NCBI RefSeq assembly: GCF_029360665.1
Contig: NZ_JARDUB010000006.1
Location: forward strand, 434,001 to 498,000
DNA from: Eudoraea chungangensis
GTDB lineage: Bacteria; Bacteroidota; Bacteroidia; Flavobacteriales; Flavobacteriaceae
Reading direction: 5' to 3'
Length of the DNA: 64,000 bases
The translations under genes and the position numbers were made by a program. The stretch's first letter is position 1. The number at the start of each line of letters is the position of its first letter. The notes under the pieces were generated by a model. The model saw only the letters and a program-made list of their open reading frames with translations. It did not search any database and was not told the origin of the DNA. Positions 63,884-64,000 of this stretch are shown in pieces.

Positions 63884-64000
63884 ATGATTAGCGCTAAAAA
63901 TATTAAAAAGTCTTTTGGAGATCTCAAGGTATTAAAAGGCGTTGATTTAGAAATTGCCGCAGGAGAGATTGTTTCTATTGTGGGGCCATCCGGAGCTGGC
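63884..64000 (+). CDS. lolD: ABC transporter ATP-binding protein, LolD-like (3' end outside window)
   Basis: 39 codons at the window edge: [19 protein letters not shown], then [20 protein letters not shown], reaching the first part of the Walker A loop. The N-terminus is typical of the LolD/MacB-type ATPases. The rest is missing, so the assignment to lipoprotein release is likely but not certain. Confidence 0.7.
   Translation, partial: MISAKNIKKSFGDLKVLKGVDLEIAAGEIVSIVGPSGAG

Noticed and set aside
1-64000. tRNA, rRNA, riboswitch and other RNA genes
   Set aside because: I looked through the intergenic spaces and saw no cloverleaf, rRNA segment or known riboswitch core; a covariance-model scan would be needed to exclude small ones.

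Overview
The window looks like a conserved chromosomal stretch from a marine-type member of the Flavobacteriaceae (Bacteroidota). The DNA is AT-rich. Shine-Dalgarno sequences are largely absent. Several promoters match the Bacteroidota pattern TTG-N17-23-TAnnTTTG. Several proteins belong to families typical of flavobacteria: DUF2911, DUF937 followed by two small DUF genes, and XRE-type regulators ending in a WL-(N/T)GxG motif. I see no rRNA, tRNA, CRISPR array, insertion sequence or prophage.

Layout. 1-11.3 kb: 3'-truncated UvrD/PcrA helicase, a secreted DsrE-like protein, a secreted M20 amidohydrolase, two small conserved envelope proteins, a patatin-like lipase overlapping an M1 aminopeptidase, RecG, and a secreted DUF2911 protein. 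11.6-23.5 kb: a branched-chain amino acid locus built from two convergent operons, leuC-leuD-leuA/cimA-leuB on the plus strand and ilvD-ilvB-ilvN-ilvC-gapN on the minus strand, meeting at a strong bidirectional terminator. 23.7-28 kb: a nitroreductase, then a 5-oxoprolinase operon (Nramp-like transporter, pxpA, pxpB, pxpC). 28-39.7 kb: the most accessory part. It holds a zinc-knuckle/nuclease-like protein, a Tat-signal aminotransferase, a BKACE-acetyltransferase pair, two small regulators, two related multi-pass membrane proteins flanking tsaE, a 42-residue lipoprotein, alanine dehydrogenase and a large secreted orphan. 39.7-54 kb: proline dehydrogenase, aroB, DinB, Lrp, an M14 carboxypeptidase, an XRE regulator, TerC, a sterol-desaturase-like protein, parC-parE, ychF and a ureohydrolase. 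54.4-64 kb: ferredoxin and a LuxC-like acyl-CoA reductase from face-to-face promoters, serC-serA, a four-gene ABC-transporter operon with 4-nt overlaps, DUF937/small DUF genes, folE, and the start of a LolD-like ATPase.

How the genes work together. The leu and ilv operons supply most of valine, leucine and isoleucine synthesis; ilvA and ilvE are not here. gapN, an NADPH-forming glyceraldehyde-3-phosphate dehydrogenase, sits directly after ilvC, an NADPH-consuming enzyme. The pxp operon would recycle 5-oxoproline to glutamate. SerC and SerA start serine synthesis.

The most interesting leads are: the pxp-linked Nramp-like protein that has lost the metal-binding residues; the LeuA that resembles the Leptospira citramalate synthase; the overlapping face-to-face promoters at 54.83-54.89 kb; the palindrome inside the leuC promoter; and the duplicated membrane domain shared by two proteins around tsaE. 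I did not find a clearly novel multi-gene defence or mobile system.
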